NCBI GenBank assembly: GCA_021234155.1
Contig: JAJEKV010000052.1
Coordinates: 5,127,606 to 5,191,605, forward strand
Direction of reading: 5' to 3'
Source: Isoetes taiwanensis
Taxonomy: Eukaryota; Streptophyta; Lycopodiopsida; Isoetales; Isoetaceae
DNA length: 64,000 bases
Part shown: positions 38,960 through 50,900 of the stretch, piece after piece
How positions within the stretch are numbered: the first letter of the stretch is position 1
How the letters are laid out: every line of letters starts with the position of its first letter
The notes under the pieces: model-generated
Told to the model about the DNA's origin: nothing
Seen by the model: only the letters and a program-made list of their open reading frames with translations
Databases searched by the model: none
Translations under genes and position numbers: made by a program

Positions 38960-40060
38960 GTTTTCTCCTTAGAAAATTGCTCCAGCTTTTAAAGCGATTT
39001 TTTGGGCGCTTGAGCCTGGATCGTGGCCAAGTAAGACATGGCGAACCAAGCGGACTGCTAGGGTTCTCGAGAAGGCGAGAGCATGATGCCCTGCGCCGAT
39101 TGGATGCCGGGGCGCCTTCTTAGCAGAAGACCAGCCTTCATCGGCGGGGAGCGACTTGGGGCGAGCACCAAAGGGAAGGATCAGCGGGGAGGAGCACAAG
39201 GCGAGGAGATAGACCATGCAGTGCGACTAAGAAGGGGCGTGCACTGGATGCGAACGAAGTGCTTTCGAAAATTGAGGCAATAGCGGCAGATCACGAGAGG
39301 TCCTGTAGCGAGTCCTCGGCAAGATAAAGACGCAGCGAGGCGAGAGGCAAAAGGAGCAAGAAAAGCCCGGAGAGCCCACCCACGGCGGTGGGAGGAGCAG
39401 CTAGAGCATGGATCCAAATACACGAAACAGAGCGAAGCGCGGCGAAGAAAAAGCGAAGAAAGAGAGGGAAGAGGGGAGGAGAAGGAAGGCCAAGAGGCTG
39501 AAGGCGAAGAAAAAGAAAAGAGCAAACCGTGGAGGAGCCCAAAGAAGGTTGAAGAAGACCCCCAACCCCAAGATCGTCATCCGCGGGGTAGCCAGCCGAT
39601 CAGCCCTCTCCTCTGGCTGACTCGGCGGCGGGACTTCAACCCTAACTACGAGAAGGTGGAAGTTCTTGAAGCGGTGATGGCGGGAGGACCAAGAAGCGGC
39701 GGTTAGTGCGAGGCACCCCGGCATATTGACTTGGGATAGGAAGAAAGGCGCGCGACCTGCGAGAATGCGTGCGTGATAGACCTGTCAAGGTCTATCGATG
39801 AAGGGCACAATCGCGTTCATGAAGAAGTGGGAGGCTTATAACTCTACTATCGGGGAGAACAAGGTAACTTTTGTTGAAAGTGGGTGCCATCCAAACACGC
39901 TCAAGCCACCGCGAGGCCCAAGCCTCCCGAAGCCAGCCAAAGGAGAGCGGCCAAAGGAAGCTGAGGAAGCGCATTACGGGAGATTAGGCGTACCGGTAGC
40001 GACTGACTTCCCTAATCCCCGTGCACCGTTAAGCCCGACTAGTGGGAGAAATTAGGTACC
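38960..40060 (+). other. GC-rich block with a Lys/Arg/Glu-rich frame
   Basis: Base composition changes sharply here to purine- and GC-rich. The plus frame 39408-39620 (70 codons) is extremely basic, for example AKKEREEGRRRKAKRLKAKK, ending KKTPNPKIVIRGVA. A second frame at 39798-40055 has no motif. Such charged low-complexity frames occur in gag or extra ORFs of some plant LTR elements, and also arise from simple GA-rich DNA. No domain is recognised. Confidence 0.25.
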
Positions 40061-40388
40061 AAAGGTACAACACCGGCATGAGGGGTGATGGGCCGAGATC
40101 TTCTTGGCGTTCACGAGAGCGTGAGCGAGGCTGAGATGCGGCGCACGGGAATTCCACGGCTTTGCCTTGTACATAGCAAAGAGTAACATTAATGAGGAAG
40201 ACATGCGCTAGCCAGCTACATTAGGGAGAACCCGATGAAATTTTGTAAATGATAAAATTTTGGTTTTAGCAATACAAAAGTGTTTTGAGTAGGTGTGTAT
40301 ATAAATGTACTTAACTAAGTTGGCTTAGCAAGTAATAGCTTTTGTTTTGATCAAATTTGGACATATTTAGGAAACAGAAGTAGTGAGG

Positions 40389-40662
40389 AATGTCTCACCG
40401 TCATGCGAGGAAGCAAATCAAAAATTGAGTTAGAACCTACGAGCATAGCGTGTGAGACCTTCACATCTAAACTAGACCAAAACATCCGTCGGCCAAATGA
40501 GGGTCAATCTTGAGTATCTCGAGAAAGAGTCTAGCATAATTTGACCCTTAGTTCACCTAGATTGGACAAGGTTTGACAAGTTAGGGTAAATGTCTCACCT
40601 GCGATGGCGCCGGAAGCCCAAACCTAAAATTTGGAATTAAGACCCGAGCATCGTGAACCTCT
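40389..40662. repeat. Repeat motif M, copies 3 and 4
   Basis: Copies start at 40389 (aatgtctcaccgtcatgcga) and 40588 (aatgtctcacctgcgatggc). Both continue into gaggaagc/cggaagc, then ttgagttagaacc or ttggaattaagaccc, and finish with cgagcat and gtgaacct/gtgagacct. They share these words and order with copies 1 and 2 about 1.85 kb to the left. Confidence 0.65.
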
Positions 40663-40847
40663 TTGTTACTCCCACTATGCCATATCCAGTGGCCTCTAGT
40701 TTGTTGCAATAGGTTCATTAAATAGTTCGGTCATGCTAAAAACCTCAAAATAGCTTTCCAATCACTCATTTTTGACCCCAAGATATATGGGATTGCTAAC
40801 CCCAGCAGTTTTCCAAGTCACCCAAAAATTAGGGGTTTTCCCTTTCT

Positions 40848-40860
40848 CTATAAATAGGCC
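40848..40860 (+). promoter_or_regulatory. LTR-type TATA box of the gypsy element
   Basis: The sequence ctataaataggcc, followed by a pyrimidine-rich start region, is the usual promoter form of plant LTR retrotransposons and sits on the correct strand upstream of the gag-pol remnants. It suggests that about 40.2-40.95 kb belongs to a 5' LTR. I found no matching 3' LTR or primer binding site. Confidence 0.45.
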
Positions 40861-43154
40861 CCATTTCTCTCACTTAGCATCCTACAAGTTTGCTCGGACC
40901 TTCTAGAAGATTTTCCACGACTCTCTAAAGGCGTACGCATCGTTTGCTAGCCCATCTCCTCTACATCATGGCAACGGCCCGGCTCTAGGAGATGAGTACG
41001 GCGCCCGGCCGCCCCATGCGGTGAGGCAGATGTCAGTGCCATATTCAAGTTTTTCCGGAAGAGATAGATGTCCAAGCCACTCTGCAGCACCCAGCAGCAT
41101 ATAGAGAGTCTTGGTAGGAGGTTCCAGAAGATAGGAGTAGGGCAGAGTCCCCTTGAGTCGACTCCCCTTATGCAGACTATTTTGTTCCCAGACCATCCCT
41201 TCAAAGCGACCTTGGGTGATGTTCCAAACAAGGTTCGATTGTCGTGTTAAATTATCTGATCAACAAGGCCAGAGGTTGCGGACTACATGAGAATGCTTGG
41301 CGATTGGCGAGGACCAAGTATTTCTCTACGCCTTAGCAATCTATCTTTCCCATAGTGCGAAAACCCCCATGGGGAAACCTCCTCCCTCCCATGGATGTGG
41401 ACCCCATAGACTCCTCGGCCAATGAGACTAGCTCAGCACACTAGCGTGCCAACAGGAGCAGAAGGAAGCGAAGGCGGAGTCGGATGGCGGGGACTAAATT
41501 AGGGCTGAGCCAGTGAGGGAAGCGGCTGACTAGCGAGGCCGGGGAGTTGCAGCAACTTTGAGCGAGACGGTAGACCCTCGGGATCGGCTCTCCCCACTTG
41601 GGCTAGGTATCACAAGTAGCCCCCATCATCATCGTGGCGAGGAGTACACGCTCCTGGTGACATCGAACCTCTCGAGATACAGGAAGGGAGATGCAGGCTT
41701 CGGCGAGTTCTTTGCACCAGCTGCTGCAACAACGGATCTGGATGATTTCATCATCAGGGGAGTTCCAGACTTCGTTCGGTGAAGGCGACACTACGAGAAT
41801 TCGACTTGGGATATCAAGCCTCTGACAACATCGAACCAAATAATGGCTTCGGGACCCTCTGATGCGAAGAGGAGTTCTATGCCATCCAAGAGCGGATGGG
41901 GATCAGGTGGCAAGACCACGAACTTATTTTGATGTCGAGCTCTTGACACCAGCCTCCCCTTGAGAGAAGAAGTGGGATGCGACCTCGAGCCAGTCTCATG
42001 GGCAATCGAGGGGATTACGAGAGAGTTCACGAGGTGGAGGTCGTGAATATGCGAAGACATAGAAATCAACAGCGTCGCTATGACAATTGGCTGAGATATA
42101 TTATCTTCCCTGGCGATGGGCGGAGAATAGCGGTAATACGCCAAATTCAGCGAAGAAGGAGTATTCATGCTCATACGCACTCTGAGGGCTTTGGCAGGCA
42201 GCTGCGGCTGGCTTCAAACACGGTATGCGTCTTAGTCAAAGCGATGGCGCTTATTTATCTTCCGACTTATGCATACCCTACGGCAATGGCAATGGCCAGC
42301 GGCCTACGTCCCGACAGCGAGTAACCCATCCTACCGGCTGATTTCAAGAATAGTTAGACTCTTGATCGGAGAGCATTGTATTAAAATATTATATATACAT
42401 AAAAATATCTTCTTTTGCACTTTAAATGTTTGTTGATGTATTTTTGTCCCATAACTATACCAACAAATACATACCGTCACAATAGAACAAATAAAAACTA
42501 ACCATAGGCCATGATCTACTTGTGTATGCAGCTAGGAAGGCCTGGCGAGAGGGAACAGTAACCATAGGGAGAGCGGACTCACGCCTAGGCCGCATCCGAC
42601 AAGAGAACATGTCTGAAGCATTTGGTGCCATGACTCCCGAAGAGAGATATGCTTGAATGGCAACGGATCTTGAGCAAAATAAAGGCTTTCTTGGCAGCAC
42701 AAGGGAGAATTGGCCCAAATGGCGGTGTCGGTTGCAGAAGCACACCTCGAGGAAGCGAAGGACAAGAAGAGGAGCGAAGGAGGAGGTCCCTAGCAATCAC
42801 TCCAGAGCCTGAAGCTCTGATTAGGACTCAACTCGAAGAAGAGGAAGAACAAGGGCAGGACGAAGAGGCAGCGAGAAACAAGGACCACGAGAACCTGGGA
42901 CTATTCTCAGGAAGGTAGACTCAGGCAACCACGACAACATATGGAAAGCGAGAAAGTTGGAGCGGTTCTGCGGGAGATAGCGAGGTCGGGATGGAGCGAA
43001 GCATGGTTAGATGAGATGGCCGAGTATGGCTTAAGCAGCCTATAGTATGAAGGAACAAGGACAAGGGTAGGGTGGCAACAACCAACCTTAAAGGAACAGC
43101 ATCTGGTGGAAGGCTATGCCAAGGCCCATGGCTTAAGCAGGTTCAGTGCGAGGT

Positions 43155-43330
43155 TCAAAAAAGTTTGCTAAGGCTTTCAAGCGCCATTATGTACAGCGAG
43201 AACATAAGTCCCAACATGATGCAGCTGATTCTACGAGGTTGCAGCAAGGCAACAAATCAGTCCAAAAATATCTGAGAGGAATTCATGAGACCCCAAAGGC
43301 TTTGCGTGCGAAGTTGAGTGAAAAGCCTTG
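43155..43330 (+). pseudogene. Gypsy gag (capsid) remnant
   Basis: The frame reads KKFAKAFKRHYVQREHKSQH and then LQQGNKSVQKYLRGIHET, the hallmark of the retrotransposon gag domain in plant gypsy elements (F..aF..hfvP, then f..LrQg..sV.eY...F..L). A stop follows at 43331. After it, YIEGLNGQIH continues the domain in a shifted frame. No zinc-knuckle CCHC motif is readable downstream. Confidence 0.8.
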
Positions 43331-43739
43331 ATGAGCTATATTGAAGGATTGAATGGCCAGATCCACTTAAGCTTGTAAGGCAATAAACCCAAGGCGATAT
43401 GAGGCAGAATCAAGGCAATAAGCACCCAGGCAGGACCTGAGCGGCGGCATTAGTACTAGGATAAAGAGCAAAACAGCGGTTATAGCCCTAAGAACACAGC
43501 AAGCCAGTCGACTAAAACCCCACATAGTAGCAGCCATGGAAGCGGCAGGAGAAGAAAGCGGTGTCCCTTCCAAAAGAAGACAAAGCGAGGAAGGGGTCAA
43601 ACTACTCCAAAGCGGTCTTGATCCTTTTTATAGAGCAATGCAAGGAGAAGAGCAGGAGTGCATAGAGAAAGCAGCTTTGCTTGAGGTGCTTCCAGCCCGG
43701 TACCGAAGCAGTGAAGCCCCTTGCCGTCATGAAGCGCTT

Positions 43740-44165
43740 GGCCTTCATGGAAGTTAAGGTGGATGGGACACTTTCCGTCAGCGGCCCGGCCAGCCCGGCC
43801 CGGCCTGCGACTATATTGAAGTGAGTGTCACATTTTGCTGCCATAGATACAAAACAAGCGAGAGAGAGAATCGGTATAAGGTAATTTCCGCATTGCAGGG
43901 AAGGCCAAGGCCAAGTCTTTCATAATGCGATAGACTCGGGGAAGTAGCCACAACTTTGCATCCCAAGAATGGTTGAGATGTTGAAGTTGAAACCGGTGAG
44001 AAGTCAAAGTAGGGCCCGTAGTCTTAGCAAGTGGGCGATGCAAGACAAGCGGCGGGCAAGAGGATAAGCCATTGACTTGCGGGGAATTAACACATCCGGA
44101 TGGGGGCGGTAATGGGTATCGGAGGCCATGACTTGATCCTTAGGAATGGAGTACCTTGGACCAGC
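43740..44165 (+). pseudogene. Gypsy protease region, poorly preserved
   Basis: Near 43743 the frame reads FMEVKVDGTLSV, similar to the start of the aspartic protease segment. Near 44130, GGHDLILRNG corresponds to the D-x-ILGM-type motif that closes it. The catalytic DTG/DSGA motif is not readable. The assignment rests on position between gag and RT and on these two weak matches. Confidence 0.4.
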
Positions 44166-44399
44166 GGGGGCCATCATTGATTGTGGAAGCGGAAGGTAGC
44201 CTCAGTAGCGGCAAGATCATTGAGATCCGCGAGGTAAAGAAGTTGTTCCCATCATGCGGTGTATGTCTAGTAAGAGGCTGCTCAAGTGCATAAAAGGCGA
44301 GTAGGTAGCGCATATCTTCAAGCTTGAGATCGAAGAGCACGGCGTAGTGGAAAGCAAAGGAAGACAAGGTGCACCGACAAATTGCCCAAGCAAATAGCT

Positions 44400-45100
44400 A
44401 AGTTGATCCGCGGAGTTCCGCGATCTTTTCCCAGATGAGATCGGCGCCTTCCTCCTTATAGAAGTCGAGTGTGAGATAGCACTTGAACAGGAACCAAGCT
44501 GACGAGCAGGCTCCATACGAGGATGACGGCTAGCGAGGAATTGTGAACTAAAGAAGCAGTGCGAGGGAGTTGCACCGACTTGAAGCTTCATTAGACCTGG
44601 CGATCTCACCATTTGGGGCACCCATTCTTTTGTGAAGAAGAAGGATGGCAGCTTGAGGATGTGCATAGATTCTGACGGTTGAACAAGCACACCATCAAGA
44701 ATAAGTATCTCGCTTTCGAGGATCGGATGACCGATGGATCAGCTCTAAGAGTAGCTCTTCTCCAAGATAGACACGAGGTGAGGTACCATCAGATCGGGGA
44801 TCCAAGGAAGAAGGCGTCCACAAAACCTTCAGAGCGGTATGGGCTATGAGTTCACGGTAATGCCTTTACGGCCTTTCAAGCGCCCCACTTAGCGTTCATG
44901 AGGCTCATGAGCGACATCTTCGAGGAGTTCTTGGACACCTTTGTGATGAGTATTCTTTGATGACATTTTAGTGTATAAGATCCCTTGAAGAGCATGTACA
45001 ACACCTAGGAGAGTGCTTGAAGAAGCTAAGAAGGAGGCACCGGTTATGCCTGCGCTAAGTTGTGATGCCACTGCCTTGAGAGGATGGAATACCTAGGGCA
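44400..45100 (+). pseudogene. Gypsy reverse transcriptase remnant
   Basis: At 44617-44673 the frame reads GTHSFVKKKDGSLRMCIDS, the classic gypsy RT opening (FVkKKDGslRmCiDyR). LNKHTIKNKYL follows in a shifted frame. Later come YEFTVMPF (about 44850) and the active-site segment FDDILVY at 44956-44976, which lines up with F(I/V)DDILVYS. At least three frame changes and one internal deletion separate these motifs. Confidence 0.85.
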
Positions 45101-45389
45101 TGTGATCTCGTGAAGGAATCTCGGCCGGACCACCTTACGATTGAAGCGGTGATTGATGGCCCGCGCACGAAAGAATGTCCATGAGGTCATAAGTTTTTCT
45201 TGGCCTAGCAGGGTACTATAAGAGTTTGTGAAGAACTTTGCGAATAAGCGCCCATGCTGATTTGTGGCCGGAAAAAGAAGTGAAGGATTAGGCGGATCAT
45301 TGGCACAAAGAAAGCCCAGCGAGGTTTTGAATTGTTGAAGGAAGCTTTGGCAACACGCCCCCGTCTTGACCCTGCGGACCGAGGAGAAC

Positions 45390-45760
45390 AAGCTTGTGGT
45401 GACAGACGCAAGTAAGATAATCAGGTCGGTGTTCATGCGGAAGGCGAGTAGTAGCCTATGATTCTCGGAAGATGAATGGCAAAGCAGCGCTACGGAGCTC
45501 ATGATCAGAATTGCCTGCGGTTGTCAGGGCACTAAGAATTTAGGCACTACCTCTTGGGAAGGAAGTTCAGTTGGACACTGAGATCATCGAGAGCCTCAAT
45601 ATGTATTCACACAACCACATCTCAACTTTGAGAAGCGTGAGAAGGTGGATGGAGTTCCTCGAGAAGAGTATGACTTTGATATAGTCTATAAGCCGGGGAA
45701 GCTCAATATGGTAGGCGATGCGCTTTCAAGGCATCGCTTTGACAACAAGAATGCAGCGCA
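45390..45760 (+). pseudogene. Gypsy RNase H remnant
   Basis: The motif VVTDASK (about 45396-45416) marks the first catalytic Asp region, and EEYDFDIVYKPGKLNMVGDA followed by LSRHRF (45663-45740) marks the end of the domain. Both are diagnostic for gypsy RNase H. The intervening part is in other frames. Confidence 0.85.
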
Positions 45761-45989
45761 ATGCAATTTTGGCGGCTTCGCTATTGACTTTGGAAAGAAG
45801 ATCGAAGAAACCTTACTTATGAGATGGGGACTTCAAAGAGTATGGGGCGGTTGTGCAAGGGAGGCAAGAGCTGAGACAAGGAGAAACCTTCAAAATTTTA
45901 AGAAGGAAGAGTAACCTGCGTACCATAAGAACAAGTTGTGTGTGCGGAATCGCCGAGGGGGTGAGAAGTTGATTCTCCACGACACCCTG

Positions 45990-46510
45990 TGTAGATCCCA
46001 TAAGTGACCCGCGGAGATTTATGAAGACATATTTCAAGTCTTGTGACAACTATTATTGGCAGGGAATGAAGAAGCGGTGCTTCGCTACATCAAAGAGTGT
46101 CGACTATGTCGTGAGATGAAGAAGCGAGCAGCTTGAATTCGGGGGCATTGGAACCTTTAGCCCCGGTGCCGAGCGCTAAGTAGAGTCATCGGCATGGACT
46201 TCATATAGCGGGGCTTCAAAAGGGCGATTATGAGGGAAAGGATGTGCCTTGATGAGTGCGTGGTGCGACAAGTTGTGAATGGCACATTTTATTGCCTTGC
46301 GGGGAACAGAGCAGTACCGTCACGATTGACTCTTCACCAAAGAAATCTTCGAACTTACATGGCATGCCGAGAGAGATCATCTCCAATAGAATCCGAAGTT
46401 CATGAGTGCCTTTTGGCAAGATCTTTTCTGCGGCAGTTGATTGAAATTTTGTCCATGGCGGGGCCTATCATCCCTCCCAGGGCGGATACAAGGGCAGCAG
46501 GAGCGGACCT
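45990..46510 (+). pseudogene. Gypsy integrase remnant
   Basis: The zinc-binding part shows YYWQGMKKR at 46051 and, one base out of frame, RYIKECRLCREMKKRA at about 46085-46132, which holds the CxxC pair. The core domain shows HGMPREIISNR at about 46355-46390, matching the LP.eIvSDRD motif that includes a catalytic Asp (here replaced or shifted). YHPSQ at about 46470-46485 matches the HPqTDGQtE region. The first catalytic region is not readable. Confidence 0.75.
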
Positions 46511-46619
46511 TGATTTTAGAAGATGTGCTCTGAAACTATATGGAACAAGCAGGTATGTGGGAAAGTTTATTCACTTGAGTGGAGTTTAGTATATAATAGC
46601 ACCAAGTAAGGAATCGTCC

Positions 46620-47030
46620 CAAATGTGCGCGTTCATGATTAATTCACGGCTACCAGTACCTAACTCGGACACATGGCACAATCCAGTGTCAAAGGAAGTA
46701 GTTTCCCTTGCTGACAAATGTTGGCAAAACATGCAGCTGGTAGAAGAGTTAGAGGATATCTTCTTGCGGCAAGTGGAAAAGCGTGTGACAAACAGAAACG
46801 ATCGAGAGTTCAAGTTGGCGGCGGCGTGTGGCTCAAGATCAAAAGTGAAGCTGACGGCTCCGCGCCGGGAATTGTAAGAAGCTTGCTCAAGGTGGGCTGG
46901 ACCCGCCGGAATAGTCAAGAGAGTAGGTAACCAATCCACCACCAAGTTAGACTTGCGGCCACACTAAGATTCATAAGGTCTTCCGTGGGTTTGTTGAAGC
47001 GGCGAGTGAGGGAGGATGAGCATTCTGGCG
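46620..47030 (+). pseudogene. Gypsy integrase C-terminal tail
   Basis: The frame from 46623 includes SDTWHNPVSKEV and KRVTNRNDREFKLA, then SRSKVKLTAPRREL. This is the usual tail segment after the integrase core (D.V.L.tk.l...p.rKL.pr..GPf.v). RVGNQS and IHKVF, which normally follow, are readable in another frame at about 46920-46985. No chromodomain is seen after it. Confidence 0.75.
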
Positions 47031-47100
47031 CTTAATTGTTGGCACCTCGGGCTCGGAAGTGCGAATCGAGGAAGCGGTGATGGACGAGGCCTTCTTGGAG

Positions 47101-48820
47101 AACATTTCTCGGGGCACAGGTTTCCAGGAACATCCCGCCGATTTTGATGGCATTGCTGCAATAGATAGCCTAATCATTAGGTTGTACAATTCTAGGACTC
47201 GAGAATAGGATTTAGTAGAACAACTATAAGCGATCATTTTCTTAGCATTTAGGTTTTAGCCAGTAGGCTCTTTAAGAATCATGGCTATAACTTTCGGGCT
47301 ACCTTGCCTAAGCCAATTCAATAGTAATCTTTTTTTCAAATTTCTGTTCTTGAGAGATTTGGAATTGAACCTATTTTCAGACAAGTTTCTTTGATCTCGA
47401 CCAGCTTTGTTCTTTAGTGATCTCTGATTTTAATTTGGAATGCAGCGGTGAAAACTAAAAATGACCAGCAAAGCTGTGTGAAAATTGGCTGTGAATCTAC
47501 CAAGAGCCAAATGGAAAAGGGAAAAGCACTCCGGATGATTGAAGACGATGAATGGACAAATATCTTAGAAGCGGCGGCCAAAAACGACAAAGTATGGGAA
47601 AAAGATGAGAATCCATGTATATTACGCTGCTCTAGTCGGGATCAGCGAGAGGAAGCGTGGTTTTGCATGGAAGTTCACCGATGATAGTGTTATATGTGAT
47701 ACCCTTAACAAAATAGAAAGGCTGTGGAAAAAAGATTATGCCTGCGGTAGGAGCAAGCGATAGGGGATTGAGCACGGGGATATGTTGAGTTACTCCGGAA
47801 ATGGGCGAAACATACAGAAGGATAATGGTTAAGCAAGGCCACTCTTGACCAAGTGATGCTTAGCCTCAAGGCAATATCTTCCAAAAATCCATGGATGAGT
47901 TACTCAGTTTGGCAAAAGCTACTCTTCTTGATCGAAAACCTCATTTGGAACTCAAAGGCCTCCATAAAGCTTGTAAAAGATGGGAAGATCTTTGATGATA
48001 GTGTTATTGAGCACCACACATAAGCAAGCTAAGGCAAGCTCCCCTCGGTCTTGTCGATCCTGGGATGTCTCACAAGAATCGGCATCTACCAGGATAAGAC
48101 TCAAAAAGGATCTTAGGTGCATGCAAAATCGAGAGATTCTAATGGTTACTTCAACCCACTTGGTAAATCGATTATGAGTGCAAGAAGCTACTTGAGGGCT
48201 TAAATAACTTCCGAGGCATGAACAAGATCAGTACCTCTATTGAAGATCAGAATGTAGGTAGCGGATGCAATCATTGGCAAGGCGACAAAGCAAAAGATTG
48301 AGAATTCTTCCCTCATATAAAGAATGCTTTGCTTAATTTTTGATTTTTGTCTTAACCCGACGACAAACCTAAAGTTAATTTGGATTATATTGATCTTTGA
48401 ATTGTTCCAAGATTCTCTTGCAATGAATTTATACTCACGATAAGGGGCTGCTTATCCATTTTCGCAAATGTCCATCCATTGGTGGAAATCAAGTTTTGGG
48501 TCACCAAAACCCACGAGAGTCCCATCACATTCCCTGCTTTCCGAGTCGATGGCGAGCGTTCCAAATCGCTGCGGGGATAATTTTAGTGTTATCTACACCT
48601 TTAAAAAGTGGGCAAAATTAGCAACAACGAATTCTATATCATGAGATGGAATTACTTTTTACCCGAGTAACTCTAAATACATTTCTACCTCCACAGATCA
48701 CATTTCCTAATTTACCTCTGCCTATGGACTCTATCCCATCACGAGAAGGCTATCTCAGAGCAATTTAGGATAAACTATTTGTATAAACATCCCCCAAACA
48801 AATTTCCCATACAATACGCA
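47101..48820. other. Gypsy 3' flank and unassigned sequence
   Basis: The first 350 bases (for example 47170-47420, with a T-run and ctttgatctcgacc) look like gypsy 3' untranslated or LTR sequence. The frame at 47448-47684 has no recognised motif. The remainder is unassigned. Confidence 0.3.
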
Positions 48821-50900
48821 TCTCTAAAGAAATGCGACTCGGATGGCTAAAAAATGTCAATATTAAGCTCTCCCGGAAGGTAGAACTCAAAATTTGGGTT
48901 GTGTATTCCAAGCTCTCCCTTTCCATAAGGTGCTTTCGGAAAATACTCCTATACATGACAAAGGAAACTTGCCGTGAAGCCTCCTCATCATCGGCCGAGA
49001 ATGGCATCCCAAGATGGATACTCCGGCTCATGCTCAAAGCAGGTTATGAAACCATAGCTCGGATGGCCTCTGTGAGAATCAAAAGGATTTCACTCTCAAG
49101 AATGATCCCAATTCTCTCTTTATGGATAACAATGGAACTTCTTACTTACAGAAATGTCAGCATGGAAGTTAAATTTAAAGCAGGTATTATGACCCTCTCC
49201 TTCCCTCTCCAGGAAAGAATTAGAGGTGGAGTCCGATAGCTATAACTTTCGAAAAATAGGTTCATCCTCTTGCTGTGAGGAATGATGGGGAGCAAATTAC
49301 ATCGCAAGAAGGAGGCGGGGGCCAGGAAGAGAACTTATCTTGGACCTCTTAGAGTGGCCAGGAACTCTGCCATCCAATCGGGATGGCCAAAAGGTAGGTA
49401 TAAATGTTAATGTCGATTCTTTAAGGTGTACACGGAACGTCGGGTATAAATAACCTCATCAAAGGGGGCGTCTGAGTCGTATCTCTGCTGCCTTAATCAC
49501 GATATCTTGCTTATCGAGAACACAAGATTCATGACCCAAACCACGAAATTATTTCTAGATCTCTTCCTCCAAATTTTAAAAGTTTGGTCTGCTCCGATTA
49601 TATGATTAGATGCATGTATTGCTATTGTTTGGAATGAAGAGGAAGTCGGTCACAGGTAACTCATATGATAAATGACAATAATGGTAGATGGCCGGGGTTA
49701 CAGTAGGTAATCTGGAAAACACGATACAATATACATCGCAGTATTTCATTCTTACCATAATCCCCTCTTGAGAGGATTATGGTGTGGAACTCGCAGCAGG
49801 CTTAGCCCGGCGCAGATGTTGATGATCTTATCGCTACCCAGTGCTAACATGGTTCTTGTGACTATATGAAAAACAAAACTTTAAGGCTCTCTTGCTCAAG
49901 TATTATTACTTGGGCCAAGCTTCTCACTGATCATAATCTTAGAATGGCCAAAACCAAGCCCAATTCCTTTAGCTGGTGCAATCCACGAGGGCTGACCCAC
50001 CTTTAGCGCCTTCATGACCCGTTTCTACACGGTGAGAACTTGTGGACCATTAGCGGGAGTAGATAATCCTAGCGGATATACCCCTTTTCGTTACATTATC
50101 CTCAATGAATTAATTACATTTGGCAAAAGCAATCATAGCAGTAGAAAATCTTTTTCAAGCTAAATGTTAGCCTTCTAGATCATGAGGATTTTTCTTGATA
50201 AGCTCGAGGATATTATTAATTGCCATCCCCAACCGGGTTGGGGACCTTTGGTTGGATGTGAGTGAATCAACTTGGCCCAGAAGCATATCAAAAGGCGGTT
50301 TAAAAAGGCTGGGAAAAGAGATTCACCACGGAAGCATGCTAATCTTTCTCAATTAAGACAAAGGCTACGATCACACTTGGTGACATGGGGATGATATCAA
50401 AGATTGATTGAAGGGAGAAATCGGCATTGCAAGGGATGGAAAGTGAAGGCCAAGATCAAGAGCAAGGAAGATGAGAGATGCAACTCAAGTATTTCTTCAT
50501 CAAAGCCAAAACCAAACTCAGAGAAATCAAATTGAAGAAGTCAAGGTTGGGGACCTCTACAATCTGGAGATCTTAATCTCCAAAATTCTTTGGCTGTGGG
50601 GCCATTTTACCAAAATTATAGGTACCAACAGCGATTGTTCTGTTAGAGATGATGGACTTATTCATTAATATTAGAAGTAAAGTTAATAGGGACCAGAACG
50701 ACTTGATCTCTTCCCCTTTCACTGATCATGAGCTCAGGGAAGTTATCTCGGGCATGGATAATGGGAAAACTCCGGGACCAGACGGTCTCCCTGCGGAATT
50801 TTTCTAAAAGTTCCTGAGGGATGATAGTCATTATGCTTTCCCATTTACGGCTAGAATGGAAAAGAATGCATTGGCATAATGGGGTGTATATTATTTAGAG
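48821..50900 (+). mobile_element. LINE retrotransposon fragment, plus strand, decayed
   Basis: The clearest part is at 50718-50804: FTDHELREVISGMDNGKTPG followed by PDGLPAEFF, then a stop. This is the conserved start of the plant LINE reverse transcriptase (the GKsPGPDG motif). Upstream, about 49960-50040 reads NSFSWCNPRGLTHL, like the FTWsN segment near the end of the LINE endonuclease. The long frame 48832-49239 has no domain I can name and may belong to ORF1. The catalytic YADD part of RT is not found downstream, so the element is cut after about 50.9 kb. Confidence 0.65.

Larger units (their letters stand above)
40861..47100 (+). mobile_element. Ty3/gypsy LTR retrotransposon, decayed, plus strand
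   Basis: Domain remnants appear in the standard order on one strand: gag (43155-43330), protease end (about 44118-44160), reverse transcriptase (44600-44976), RNase H (45398-45740), integrase zinc region (46051-46130) and core (46350-46500), and the C-terminal tail (46660-47000). Each is broken by frameshifts, so the element cannot make its proteins. The part before gag, 41.0-43.1 kb, is open in short frames without recognised domains and may be leader sequence or another insertion. LTR ends are undefined. Confidence 0.85.

Noticed and set aside
39181..39724. Overlapping minus-strand ORFs of about 110 codons, rich in Ser, Leu and Phe
   Set aside because: They are the antisense of the GA-rich block and overlap each other in different frames; composition explains them.
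40650..47420. Paired LTRs of the gypsy element
   Set aside because: The region around the TATA box (40.7-40.95 kb) and the 3' flank (47.2-47.4 kb) show no similarity by eye, so LTRs were not annotated.
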